Part shown: one piece after another, positions 6,476 through 14,044 of the stretch
How the letters are laid out: every line of letters starts with the position of its first letter
How positions within the stretch are numbered: position 1 is the stretch's first letter
Origin: Bacteroidales bacterium UBA1757
Lineage (GTDB): Bacteria > Bacteroidota > Bacteroidia > Bacteroidales > UBA1402
NCBI GenBank assembly: GCA_002315625.1
Contig: DCHH01000035.1
Coordinates: forward strand, 1,038-17,871
Length of the DNA stretch: 16,834 bases
Direction of reading: 5' to 3'
The notes under the pieces: generated by a model
Database searches by the model: none
Seen by the model: the letters and a program-made list of their open reading frames with translations, nothing else
Told to the model about the DNA's origin: nothing
Translations under genes and position numbers: made by a program

Positions 6476-8365
6476 TTAGTTCTGTTCGGCTTCGAGCTGT
6501 TTCTTGAGAGCGGCAAGAGCGTCGATGTCACCAAGAGTGGTCTTCTCAACCTTCTGGGCAACAACTTCCTGTGCCTTCTCTTCGGCCTTCTTTTCAGAAG
6601 CGGCCTTCTTGGCGGCCAGACGGGCTTCGCGTTTAGCCTCATCTTCGAAAATACGGCTGTGGCTCAAGATGATGCGCTTGGCATTCTTGTTGAATTCAAT
6701 AACCTTGAAGTTGAGCTTTTCACCGGCCTTGGCCTGTGAACCGTCTTCCTTAACAAGATGCTTGGGAGTGGCAAAGCCTTCGAGACCATTCTCCAGTGCG
6801 ATGACGGCACCTTTTTCGCTCACTTCGGTGATTTCACCTTCGTGAATGCTGTCAACAGTGAAGAGAGTTTCGAAGTTGTCCCAGGGATTCTCTTCCAACT
6901 GCTTGTGGCCGAGGCTCAAGCGGCGGTTCTCCTTGTCGATTTCAAGGATGACGACTTCGATTTCGTCACCGACCTTGCAGAACTCACCGGGATGTTTGAC
7001 CTTCTTGGTCCAGCTCAGGTCGCTGATATGAATCAGACCATCGACACCTTCCTCGATTTCCACGAATACACCGAAATTGGTGAAGTTGCGGACGCGGGCG
7101 GTGTGCTTACTGCCAACGGCATACTTGGTCTCGATATCCAACCACGGATCCTGACGGAGCTGCTTGAGACCCAGGGAAATCTTGCGGGCTTCGCGGTCGA
7201 TTGTCAGGATGACAGCTTCGACTTCGTCGCCGACCTTGAGGAATTCCTGAGCGCTGCGCAGATGCTGGCTCCAGCTCATTTCCGATACGTGGATAAGTCC
7301 TTCGATACCAGGGGCAATCTCTACGAATGCGCCGTAGTCGAACATAACGACTACCTTGCCATTAACCTTGTCGCCTTCCTTGAGGTTGGGATCAAGAGCA
7401 TCCCAAGGATGAGGAGTAAGCTGCTTCATGCCGAGGGCAATACGCTTGCGGTCCTCTTCGAAGTCCTTGATGACGACATTGACCTTCTGACCTTCGGTAA
7501 CGATATCGTGCGGGTCGTTGACGCGGCCCCAGCTCAGGTCGGTAATGTGGATAAGTCCGTCAACGCCACCAAGGTCGATGAACACACCGTAAGAGGTGAT
7601 GTTCTTGACGGTTCCTTCCAGAACCTGTCCCTTCTCGAGGTGAGAAATGATTTCCTTCTTCTGAACTTCGAGTTCTGCTTCGATGAGTGCCTTGTGAGAC
7701 ACAACAACGTTCTTGAACTCCTGATTGATCTTGATGACCTTGAAGTCCATGCAGGTGCCTACGAACTGGTCGTAGTCGCGGATGGGCTTGACATCAATCT
7801 GTGAACCGGGCAGGAAGGCTTCGATGCCGAATACATCGACAATCATGCCACCCTTGGTACGGCACTTGACATAACCCTTGACGATGCTTCCCTTTTCGAG
7901 GGCTTCGTTGACATTGTCCCAGCTGCGGCTGGTGCGGGCTTTCTTGTGTGAAAGGAGAAGCTGACCTTTCTTGTCTTCCTGTGACTCGATGTAAACTTCA
8001 ACTTCGTCACCGATTTTCAGGTCGGGGTTGTAACGGAATTCGTTAAGGGAAACGATACCGTCGCTCTTGAAGCCGATGTTGACAACGACTTCGCGCTTGT
8101 TCATTGAGATGACTTTACCCATGACAACTTCCTTTTCCTTGACGGTGTTGAGGGTGTTGTCGTAAGTCTTGGTCAATTCTTCCTTGGCAACATTGCCGGC
8201 TACGCTGCCATTTTCGAAGGCTTCCCAGTCAAAATTGGGATCGGGTTCGAGATTTGCTTCCTTGGCTGCCGGAGCGGCTTTTTCGGCTTTAGCCTCAGGA
8301 GCTGCTACCACTTCAGGAGCTGCAATAGGTTCTTCCTGAACCGGTGCATTGGTTTCTTCGTTCAT
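6476..8365 (-). CDS. rpsA: 30S ribosomal protein S1
   Basis: This 629-residue RNA-binding ribosomal protein helps mRNA onto the 30S subunit during initiation. Six S1 (OB-fold) repeats are visible at about 80-142, 160-225, 246-314, 331-402, 415-488 and 505-570. Repeats 3-5 are the clearest, each with (Y/F)G(V/A)F(V/I)(D/E)(L/I) and GLIH(I/V)S/TDLSW-type motifs. An acidic, Ala/Glu/Pro-rich N-terminal extension (1-60) and a Lys/Glu/Ala-rich C-terminal tail (575-629) flank the repeats, as in other Bacteroidetes S1 proteins. In a phylum with few Shine-Dalgarno sites, S1 is likely important for start selection. The start is the ATG whose complement is at 8363-8365. I found no convincing TAnnTTTG promoter in the 250 bp upstream. 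A long plus-strand open frame across this gene is a shadow of its codon pattern. Confidence 0.97.
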   Translation of the reverse strand: MNEETNAPVQEEPIAAPEVVAAPEAKAEKAAPAAKEANLEPDPNFDWEAFENGSVAGNVAKEELTKTYDNTLNTVKEKEVVMGKVISMNKREVVVNIGFKSDGIVSLNEFRYNPDLKIGDEVEVYIESQEDKKGQLLLSHKKARTSRSWDNVNEALEKGSIVKGYVKCRTKGGMIVDVFGIEAFLPGSQIDVKPIRDYDQFVGTCMDFKVIKINQEFKNVVVSHKALIEAELEVQKKEIISHLEKGQVLEGTVKNITSYGVFIDLGGVDGLIHITDLSWGRVNDPHDIVTEGQKVNVVIKDFEEDRKRIALGMKQLTPHPWDALDPNLKEGDKVNGKVVVMFDYGAFVEIAPGIEGLIHVSEMSWSQHLRSAQEFLKVGDEVEAVILTIDREARKISLGLKQLRQDPWLDIETKYAVGSKHTARVRNFTNFGVFVEIEEGVDGLIHISDLSWTKKVKHPGEFCKVGDEIEVVILEIDKENRRLSLGHKQLEENPWDNFETLFTVDSIHEGEITEVSEKGAVIALENGLEGFATPKHLVKEDGSQAKAGEKLNFKVIEFNKNAKRIILSHSRIFEDEAKREARLAAKKAASEKKAEEKAQEVVAQKVEKTTLGDIDALAALKKQLEAEQN

Positions 8366-8560
8366 AAATGTGAACTTAAAGGGTTAAACAATAAATGATT
8401 ACAAAAATTTGCCGTTTGAGGGTACCTAAGAACTTTGGTTTTTATGATTCCCACACAAAAAGCGCGCGAAATTACCTATAAAAATCAGAACGGCAAAGAT
8501 TTTGCTGAACTTTTTGACTGCCGGAATGTGGAAAGAAATTTTGTGCGGAGATATCTTTTA

Positions 8561-8592
8561 TTTGGTTGTTTGAAGGGCATACATTATCTTTA
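8561..8592 (+). promoter_or_regulatory. Predicted promoter of the 154-aa protein gene
   Basis: TTTG at 8561-8564 and TATCTTTA at 8585-8592 are 20 bp apart. They match the Bacteroidetes primary-sigma consensus (TTTG, 19-21 bp, TAnnTTTG) except for the last base. Transcription would start about 15 bases before the ATG, leaving room for the AAAGGAAG ribosome-binding-like site at 8604-8610. Confidence 0.6.
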
Positions 8593-8615
8593 CACGATTT
8601 TTAAAGGAAGTAGCA

Positions 8616-9080
8616 ATGAATCACAACGAGGCTTTGAACTACATTTTTGAAAAGGCAATTCGACATGCTGTGGACCGTTTGCAGCAGGAGTTTGCCGCTG
8701 AAGCGGTGACCGATCTCTTTGTCTATCCGAATCCGGATGGTGCTGAGTTCTCGGTTTTTAACGATGACCATGTCTGTCTGGCAAAGGAGGCTGTCAAGGA
8801 GTGGGCCTCCGAGGGTGAGGATTCGATAAACGACGAAGCCGAGGTGGAGAAATCCGAGCCTATTCTTAAGGAAATTATTGCGAAGCTGGCTCAGGAGGGG
8901 ATTTTTGAGAATCTGAATCTTCAGAAGCCTTTTTCGGTGGCTATGGTCGATGAGGATTTCGACAGTCTTTCAGAGCTTTATTTCCTTGATGACGATTCCG
9001 TCAATCTCGACGAGAACCTCATAAAGCAGGTCGATAAGGAGTTAGGCGACTTCTTCAAGCAGCTTATGGCCGACGTTTGA
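8616..9080 (+). CDS. Acidic hypothetical protein
   Basis: I do not recognise a family for this 154-residue protein. It is strongly acidic, with Asp/Glu-rich runs such as ASEGEDSINDEAEVEKSE and YFLDDDSVNLDEN, and has no signal peptide, membrane segment or Cys-rich motif, so it is probably cytoplasmic and soluble. The N-terminal third (NHNEALNYIFEKAIRHAVDRLQ) and the C-terminal end (LIKQVDKELGDFFKQLM) look helical. The middle contains a short hydrophobic strand-like part (VTDLFVYPNP, EFSVFNDD). Coding status rests on the long uninterrupted frame, a well-placed AAAGGAAG site five bases before the ATG, and a predicted promoter. It is divergent from rpsA and precedes tRNA-Thr. Its function is unknown. 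Confidence 0.78.
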   Translation: MNHNEALNYIFEKAIRHAVDRLQQEFAAEAVTDLFVYPNPDGAEFSVFNDDHVCLAKEAVKEWASEGEDSINDEAEVEKSEPILKEIIAKLAQEGIFENLNLQKPFSVAMVDEDFDSLSELYFLDDDSVNLDENLIKQVDKELGDFFKQLMADV

Positions 9081-9113
9081 CCGCTTACGGAGTTCACTTT
9101 TTCGGTCAAAGTC

Positions 9114-9144
9114 TTTGTGCTAAAAAATAATTGGTTTAATTTTG
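9114..9144 (+). promoter_or_regulatory. Predicted tRNA-Thr promoter
   Basis: TTTG at 9114-9117 and a perfect TAATTTTG at 9137-9144 are 19 bp apart, matching the Bacteroidetes primary-sigma consensus. The tRNA begins 14 bases after the -7 box, so transcription probably starts within a few bases of the mature 5' end. Confidence 0.78.
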
Positions 9145-9157
9145 CGCCCGCAAATCG

Positions 9158-9230
9158 GCCGGAATAGCTCAGTTGGCAGAGCGACGCATTCGTAATGCGT
9201 AGGTCGCCGGTTCAAGTCCGGCCTCCGGCT
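9158..9230 (+). tRNA. tRNA-Thr (anticodon CGU)
   Basis: A complete 73-base cloverleaf can be folded by hand. It comprises acceptor 9158-9164 with 9223-9229, D stem GCTC/GAGC with an AGTTGGCA loop, anticodon stem ACGCA/TGCGT with loop TTCGTAA, five-base variable loop AGGTC, and T stem GCCGG/CCGGC with loop TTCAAGT. The anticodon CGT at 9191-9193 reads ACG threonine codons. The discriminator base is T and the CCA tail is not encoded. The bottom acceptor pair (A at 9164, C at 9223) is a mismatch. Confidence 0.96.
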
Positions 9231-9236
9231 CAATCC

Positions 9237-9266
9237 AAGCGGAACCCACTAAGGTCCCGCTTTTTT
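9237..9266 (+). terminator. Rho-independent terminator after tRNA-Thr
   Basis: AAGCGG-A-ACC pairs with GGT-C-CCGCTT around a CACTAA loop, with one A/C mismatch in the stem. Six T residues follow at 9261-9266. It starts seven bases after the tRNA and ends 29 bases before the next start codon. Confidence 0.82.
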
Positions 9267-9295
9267 AGTAAAGCTAAGTCCGAGGTAAAATCTAT

Positions 9296-10597
9296 ATGGA
9301 CAAGTGGTTTGTAATATTAGGCGGCAACATGCTCCTGCGCGGAGTCTGTGAGAAGCTTCAATCCTACGGATACAAAGTGTTAGTAGTTGATTGGAATGCC
9401 CAGCCCGCAGTCACTGGCGACCTCCACCTTCAGGTTGACGTCAAAGACAGTGCCGCTGTGATTGAGACCCTGAAAGCCATGAATGTCCCATTCGACGGCT
9501 CATTCACCAGCATAGACCTTGCCGTTCCGACCTGCAACGCCATTCATCACTGGCTCGGACTGGCCGAAATGCCAGCTATATATAATAAGGTGTTGACGAA
9601 AGCCGATATGCGTGAAGCCTGGCAGAGAGACGGACTCTTCGGAAGGGTCTCCATTTCGGGTGAAAAGCTGACGACGGAAGAAATTTGCCGGATGGGTTCA
9701 AAGATGAAACTTATCATAAAACCCAACGTCGCGGCAAGCTCGCGCGGCATCACGGTGCTTGAAAGGAAAGAAGACGGCCTTGACCCTGACGATGTGACCC
9801 GTGCCTGTGAGCATGCACGCAAACATTCTTTCGACGGGGTCTGCCTTGTGGAAGAATATGTGGAAGGCCGGGAATTTACCGTCGATATGTTAGGTGACGA
9901 TTCCGGCTTTGTCTCGGTGTATGGGGTATCTGTAAAATATCATACTGCGAATTCACTTCATAACCGTGTTGCAACAAAACTGCACTGGAATTCAGAAGCG
10001 TATAGTGATGCGATATACGATGCGATAGCTGAATACGGCAAACGCTGCTACAGGAGCATTGGCCTTAAAAATTCTTTCGGGCATCTGGAAATAATAATGT
10101 ACCCAAAGAATCCAACCCTACGCCAGCTTCCATTTGACGAGCTTACTACGGAGCGAAACGGCAATCCTGATGACTTCTGCTTCTCTCCGGTTGAAATAGG
10201 GGCCCGCTCAAGCGGTTATATCGCCAGCCATACGGTGACGGCTTCGTCCGGGAAGGACTATCTGCACGATTACATCGACATGCTGCACGGCAGACCGATT
10301 GAACACGCAGACCATATTCATTCGGAAATTTCCTCAATGTGGTTCGGTTACGATATGCCTCTCGAAAGCGATTCCGTGTGCCCGTCAACGCTCCAGGAGT
10401 TTCTCGACCCGCGTATCTGCGTGATGGCCAGTAAACGCGACGGACTCACCGTTCCCCGTCATTTCGGCAATATGACAGACGATAACAGCCGTGACAACTA
10501 TGGCTACGAAATGCTGTCAGGCGACAGAAATATCCTCACTATCGAATCGATAACGGCTGCCGAGCGCTTATTCTTAGCTCGTTATCTTGCTCATTAA
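9296..10597 (+). CDS. ATP-grasp carboxylate-amine/thiol ligase, substrate unknown
   Basis: This 433-residue cytoplasmic protein has the order of an ATP-grasp ligase, which activates a carboxylate as acyl-phosphate and joins it to an amine or thiol. A Rossmann-like pre-ATP domain begins with WFVILGGNMLLRGV (about 3-100). Next come the ATP-binding lysine in KLIIKPNVAASSRGITV (Lys142 and the glycine/serine loop), the adenine-contact stretch VEEYVEGREFTVD (Glu186-Glu193), and metal-ligand candidates Glu265 in GHLEI and Glu300 in EIGARSSGY with Arg304. The C-terminal region (about 335-433) contains a His/Asp-rich part and NYGYEML, and does not match any subfamily I can name. Amino-acid ligase and PurK/CarB-like relatives are possible. 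No partner gene is adjacent: it sits alone between tRNA-Thr and the Sus operon, and the 29 bp before it cannot hold a full promoter. Confidence 0.82.
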   Translation: MDKWFVILGGNMLLRGVCEKLQSYGYKVLVVDWNAQPAVTGDLHLQVDVKDSAAVIETLKAMNVPFDGSFTSIDLAVPTCNAIHHWLGLAEMPAIYNKVLTKADMREAWQRDGLFGRVSISGEKLTTEEICRMGSKMKLIIKPNVAASSRGITVLERKEDGLDPDDVTRACEHARKHSFDGVCLVEEYVEGREFTVDMLGDDSGFVSVYGVSVKYHTANSLHNRVATKLHWNSEAYSDAIYDAIAEYGKRCYRSIGLKNSFGHLEIIMYPKNPTLRQLPFDELTTERNGNPDDFCFSPVEIGARSSGYIASHTVTASSGKDYLHDYIDMLHGRPIEHADHIHSEISSMWFGYDMPLESDSVCPSTLQEFLDPRICVMASKRDGLTVPRHFGNMTDDNSRDNYGYEMLSGDRNILTIESITAAERLFLARYLAH

Positions 10598-10616
10598 CCT
10601 GTTCTCCGTATAGTTG

Positions 10617-10646
10617 TACTGCATATTTATTGTATTTTATGCAGTA
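10617..10646. repeat. Inverted repeat behind ATP-grasp gene
   Basis: Perfect nine-base arms TACTGCATA (10617-10625) and TATGCAGTA (10638-10646) flank a 12-base AT-rich spacer. The stem can extend by a G-T and a T-A pair. No T-run follows on the plus strand. It may be a weak terminator for the ATP-grasp gene or an upstream operator of the Sus operon promoter 45 bases on. Confidence 0.5.
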
Positions 10647-10690
10647 TAAATTGGCAAAAGATGAAAAATTTATGCGATTTTGAGTAAAAT

Positions 10691-10721
10691 TTTGCAGAAA
10701 ACCAAAAAAGTGCTATCTTTG
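10691..10721 (+). promoter_or_regulatory. Predicted promoter of the SusC/SusD operon
   Basis: TTTG at 10691-10694 and TATCTTTG at 10714-10721 are separated by 19 bp and match the Bacteroidetes primary-sigma consensus exactly. Transcription should start near 10727-10730, giving an AT-rich leader of about 80 bases. A small palindrome, TTCGT-TAT-ACGAA at 10725-10737, lies over the expected start point and could bind a regulator. Confidence 0.8.
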
Positions 10722-10809
10722 CGGTTCGTTATACGAAAAGTAAGCTTATTACAAGAACGAATATAAATTCAATTATTATTCATTTTATTAATCACTAAAT
10801 TCATTGTTC

Positions 10810-13800
10810 ATGAAAAAGATCAGACTTTTCTTGACAGGACTTTTGCTGATGGTCGGCTGTGCTGCATTTGCACAGAATATCTCAGTAAAGGGTACTGTTA
10901 CCGATGCTGAAAGTGGAGAGCCTGTTGCCGGTGCTGCCATCGTGCTGCAAAGCAACAACGCTACATACGCCATTGCCGATGCATCCGGTAATTACACCAT
11001 CAGCGTCCCGAAGGACGGTGTGCTGAACGTCTCATTCCTTGGCTACGTGAAGCAATCCGTTGCCGTTGAAGGCCGTTCCTCCATCAACATCCTCCTTACG
11101 CCCGAAGCAACTGACCTGGATGAAGTCCTTGTCGTTGCATACGGTACTGCGACCAAGAGCTCATTCACCGGTTCTGCCGCTCAGGTAAAGGCCGAGGCTA
11201 TTGAAGCCCATGTCGCTACAAGTGTCACCACCGCTCTGGCTGGTACAACGGCTGGTGTGCAGGTCATTTCCTCATCAGGTGACCCTGCTTCAGGTGGTCC
11301 GACCATCCGTATCCGTGGTATCGGTTCAATGTCTGCCAGCAACAACCCGCTTTATGTGGTTGACGGTATGCCCTACGACGGAAGCATCTCCGACATCAAC
11401 CCCAGCGATGTTGAGTCGATGTCAGTGCTGAAAGATGCTGCCGCTAACGCCATCTATGGTGCCCGTGGTGCTAACGGCGTTGTGCTTATCACAACCAAGC
11501 GTGCCACTTCCGGCAACCTGCCCAACATCAAGTTCGATGCCAAGTTCGGTTCCAACTCACGTCTGATTCCGAATTACGATGTCATCAACGACCCGGCCCA
11601 GTACTATGAGACCTATTTCAAGCTCCTGTACAACAAACTGCTCTATGCAGGAAAGTCTGCTCAGGAAGCCTATACGACAGCCATCGGCCAGCTCTTCGAC
11701 GAGAACAACGGCGGTCTTGGCTATCAGGTCTATACCCTGCCCGAAGGCGAGAACCTCATCGGTACCAACCTGAAGTTCAACCCGAATGCCACTCTCGGTT
11801 ATGATGACGGTGAGTATTACTACATTCCCGATGACTGGTACAACTCCATCTATCACAATTCTTTCCGTCAGGAATACAACCTTTCTGTGAGCGGCAAGAA
11901 GGACAAGCTCTCCTATTATGGAAGTGTCGGTTACCTGGATAACGGCGGTATGGTTGAAAATTCACGCTATCAGCGTTTCACCGGCCGTATCAATGCCGAG
12001 TATCAGGCTAAGGACTGGATGAAGTTCATCACCAACATCAGCTATTCTCACAGTGATTCTCAGACTCCTGACTATGATGACTCAAGCTGGGGTTCATCGG
12101 GTAGCATCTTCTACATCACCAATACCATTGCTCCGATTTATCCTCTCTATGTCCGTGAATCAAAGACGAAGAAGATTATGGAGGAAGACGGACGTATCAT
12201 CTATGATGCAAACCAGACCAACCAGAAGCGTGCTGCTGTCGTAGGCAATGCCGTCCGTGACAATATGTACGATACGAAGCAGAATTATGCTGATGTGCTG
12301 AACGGCAAGGTCGGTGTGGTCTTCACTCCGGTCAAGGGTTTGAATATTTCAGCAAACCTGGGTCTGTTCAACGACAATACCCGCTACAATGCTCTGTATA
12401 GCAAGTTCGGTAACGCTGCTTCGTACGATGGCGCAGCATACGTTACACACAGCCGCTACTTCGCTACCAACATGCAGGCATTGGCCGACTACACCACCGA
12501 TTTCAAGGGCTCAAACAACCACTTGAATGTGCTGGCAGGTTATGAGCGCTACAGCCTTATGACACAAGGTCTCAGCGGTTACAATACCTATCTGTTCAAC
12601 CCGTTTGTGGGCGAACTTAGCAATGCTGACGGCAAGTCCAACATGAGCACTGCTTCATCAACCAACCGTTATCTTACCGAAGGCTTCCTTGCCAGAGTAC
12701 AGTATGACTATGCTGAAAAGTATTTTGTCAGTGCTTCATACCGTCGTGATGCATCTTCACGTTTCGCAGAAGGTCACCGTTGGGGTAACTTCGGCAGCTT
12801 TGGTGCTGCATGGCTGATTTCAAAGGAAGACTTCATGGCTGACGCTTCATGGATTAACATGTTGAAGATTAAGGCCAGTTGGGGTATGCAGGGTAACGAC
12901 AATATCGGCGGCTACTATCCATACGCCGACCAATATACTCACTCTTACAATGAGTCAACCGGCGAATATTCACTGACTCTTTCATACAAGGGTAATACCG
13001 ACCTGACATGGGAATCCTCGAATGCCATCAATGCTGGTGTCGATTTCGAGTTCTTCAACGGCTATCTGAACGGTACGATTGAGTACTTCAACCGTATTAC
13101 TACCGACATGCTTTACAACAAGCAGGTTCCCCTTTCATCAGGTAACCCAACCGGATACTATCCTATCAATGTGGGTTCTGTCAAGAATGAGGGTGTTGAA
13201 ATCTCTTTGGACGGTAAGATTATCAGTACCAAGAACGTCAAATGGAATTGGAACGTGAATGCCACGACCTACAAGAACAAGATTCTCTCTCTTGATCCGG
13301 ATATTGAAAAACAGGGTGGTATCAAGGGTTCATACTATATCTATCGCGTTGGCGGTTCTTTCTACAATGCCTACATGCTTGAGTCTGCCGGACTCAGTGA
13401 GCAGGGTGAAGCCCTTTATTACATGGATGTCAAGGATGCAAGCGGAAACGTTACCGGTCGTACGACTACCAATGACCCGACAAAGGCCAACCAGTATGAC
13501 CTCGGCAGCATCATGCCCAAGGTTCAGGGTGGTTTCGGTACAAGCCTCTCTGTCTATGGCGTCGATCTTTCAGCCCAGTTCTCATTCCAGCTTGGCGGCC
13601 GTTATTACGACGGTTCCTATCAGGCTCTCATGCACACTCAGAACAATGCCGGTCAGGCAATGCACAAGGATTTGCTGAATGCCTGGACTCCTGAAAACAC
13701 CAACACTGACATTCCTCGTCTCGACGGTAATGTACTGCTGGCCCAGACTGCTTGCGACCGCTTCCTTGTAAGTTCCAACTACCTCAGCCTGAACAACCTG

Positions 13801-14022
13801 CAGATTGGTTACACCTTCCCGGAGAAGTGGATGAAGAAGATCAAGTTCGGTTCGCTCCGTATCTATGCAGCCGGTGAGAACCTGTTCGTTCTGACAGCCC
13901 GTCAGGGTATTGATCCTCGTGACAACATGGGTCTTGGTGCATATACACAAGGTTCAGGTAATAGCGTAAGCCGTTATGGTGCAATGCGCAACATCAGCGG
14001 TGGCTTATCCGTAACATTCTAA
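10810..14022 (+). CDS. SusC/RagA-family TonB-dependent outer-membrane transporter
   Basis: This 1070-residue protein forms an outer-membrane beta-barrel that imports oligosaccharides or peptides captured by its SusD partner, powered by TonB. A signal peptide (MKKIRLFLTG...CAAFA) is cut before Gln22. A carboxypeptidase-regulatory-like domain (about 25-97, SVKGTVTDAESGEPVAGA) follows, then a TonB-box-like DLDEVLVVAYGT. The plug domain (about 112-232) carries the SusC hallmarks GPTIRIRGIGS, NNPLYVVDGMP, VESMSVLKDAAANAIYGARG and ANGVVLITTK. The remainder is the barrel, ending in GGLSVTF with the usual terminal Phe. ATG at 10810 is chosen over an in-frame TTG six bases upstream because it gives a normal signal peptide. 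A strong predicted promoter lies 89 bp upstream, and susD follows after 22 bp. Substrate unknown. Confidence 0.96.
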   Translation: MKKIRLFLTGLLLMVGCAAFAQNISVKGTVTDAESGEPVAGAAIVLQSNNATYAIADASGNYTISVPKDGVLNVSFLGYVKQSVAVEGRSSINILLTPEATDLDEVLVVAYGTATKSSFTGSAAQVKAEAIEAHVATSVTTALAGTTAGVQVISSSGDPASGGPTIRIRGIGSMSASNNPLYVVDGMPYDGSISDINPSDVESMSVLKDAAANAIYGARGANGVVLITTKRATSGNLPNIKFDAKFGSNSRLIPNYDVINDPAQYYETYFKLLYNKLLYAGKSAQEAYTTAIGQLFDENNGGLGYQVYTLPEGENLIGTNLKFNPNATLGYDDGEYYYIPDDWYNSIYHNSFRQEYNLSVSGKKDKLSYYGSVGYLDNGGMVENSRYQRFTGRINAEYQAKDWMKFITNISYSHSDSQTPDYDDSSWGSSGSIFYITNTIAPIYPLYVRESKTKKIMEEDGRIIYDANQTNQKRAAVVGNAVRDNMYDTKQNYADVLNGKVGVVFTPVKGLNISANLGLFNDNTRYNALYSKFGNAASYDGAAYVTHSRYFATNMQALADYTTDFKGSNNHLNVLAGYERYSLMTQGLSGYNTYLFNPFVGELSNADGKSNMSTASSTNRYLTEGFLARVQYDYAEKYFVSASYRRDASSRFAEGHRWGNFGSFGAAWLISKEDFMADASWINMLKIKASWGMQGNDNIGGYYPYADQYTHSYNESTGEYSLTLSYKGNTDLTWESSNAINAGVDFEFFNGYLNGTIEYFNRITTDMLYNKQVPLSSGNPTGYYPINVGSVKNEGVEISLDGKIISTKNVKWNWNVNATTYKNKILSLDPDIEKQGGIKGSYYIYRVGGSFYNAYMLESAGLSEQGEALYYMDVKDASGNVTGRTTTNDPTKANQYDLGSIMPKVQGGFGTSLSVYGVDLSAQFSFQLGGRYYDGSYQALMHTQNNAGQAMHKDLLNAWTPENTNTDIPRLDGNVLLAQTACDRFLVSSNYLSLNNLQIGYTFPEKWMKKIKFGSLRIYAAGENLFVLTARQGIDPRDNMGLGAYTQGSGNSVSRYGAMRNISGGLSVTF

Positions 14023-14044
14023 TAATCTTTAAATGATGGATATA

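Noticed and set aside
6758..7804. 348-codon open frame on the plus strand, opposite rpsA
   Set aside because: It lies wholly antisense to six clear S1 repeats, and its Asp/Leu/Val-rich composition mirrors the rpsA codon pattern. No promoter or ribosome-binding site was seen.
8435..8650. 71-codon plus-strand frame overlapping the start of the 154-residue protein
   Set aside because: It runs through the predicted promoter of the downstream gene, overlaps its start in another frame, and has no convincing start signals or recognisable content.
10804..10812. TTG at 10804 as the susC start
   Set aside because: ATG at 10810 gives a standard MKKIR signal-peptide start, so the extra two codons are unlikely.
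10843..10863. Lipobox-like LMVGC in the SusC signal peptide
   Set aside because: SusC proteins are integral barrels cut by signal peptidase I. The AFA-Q site just after fits better than lipidation at Cys17.
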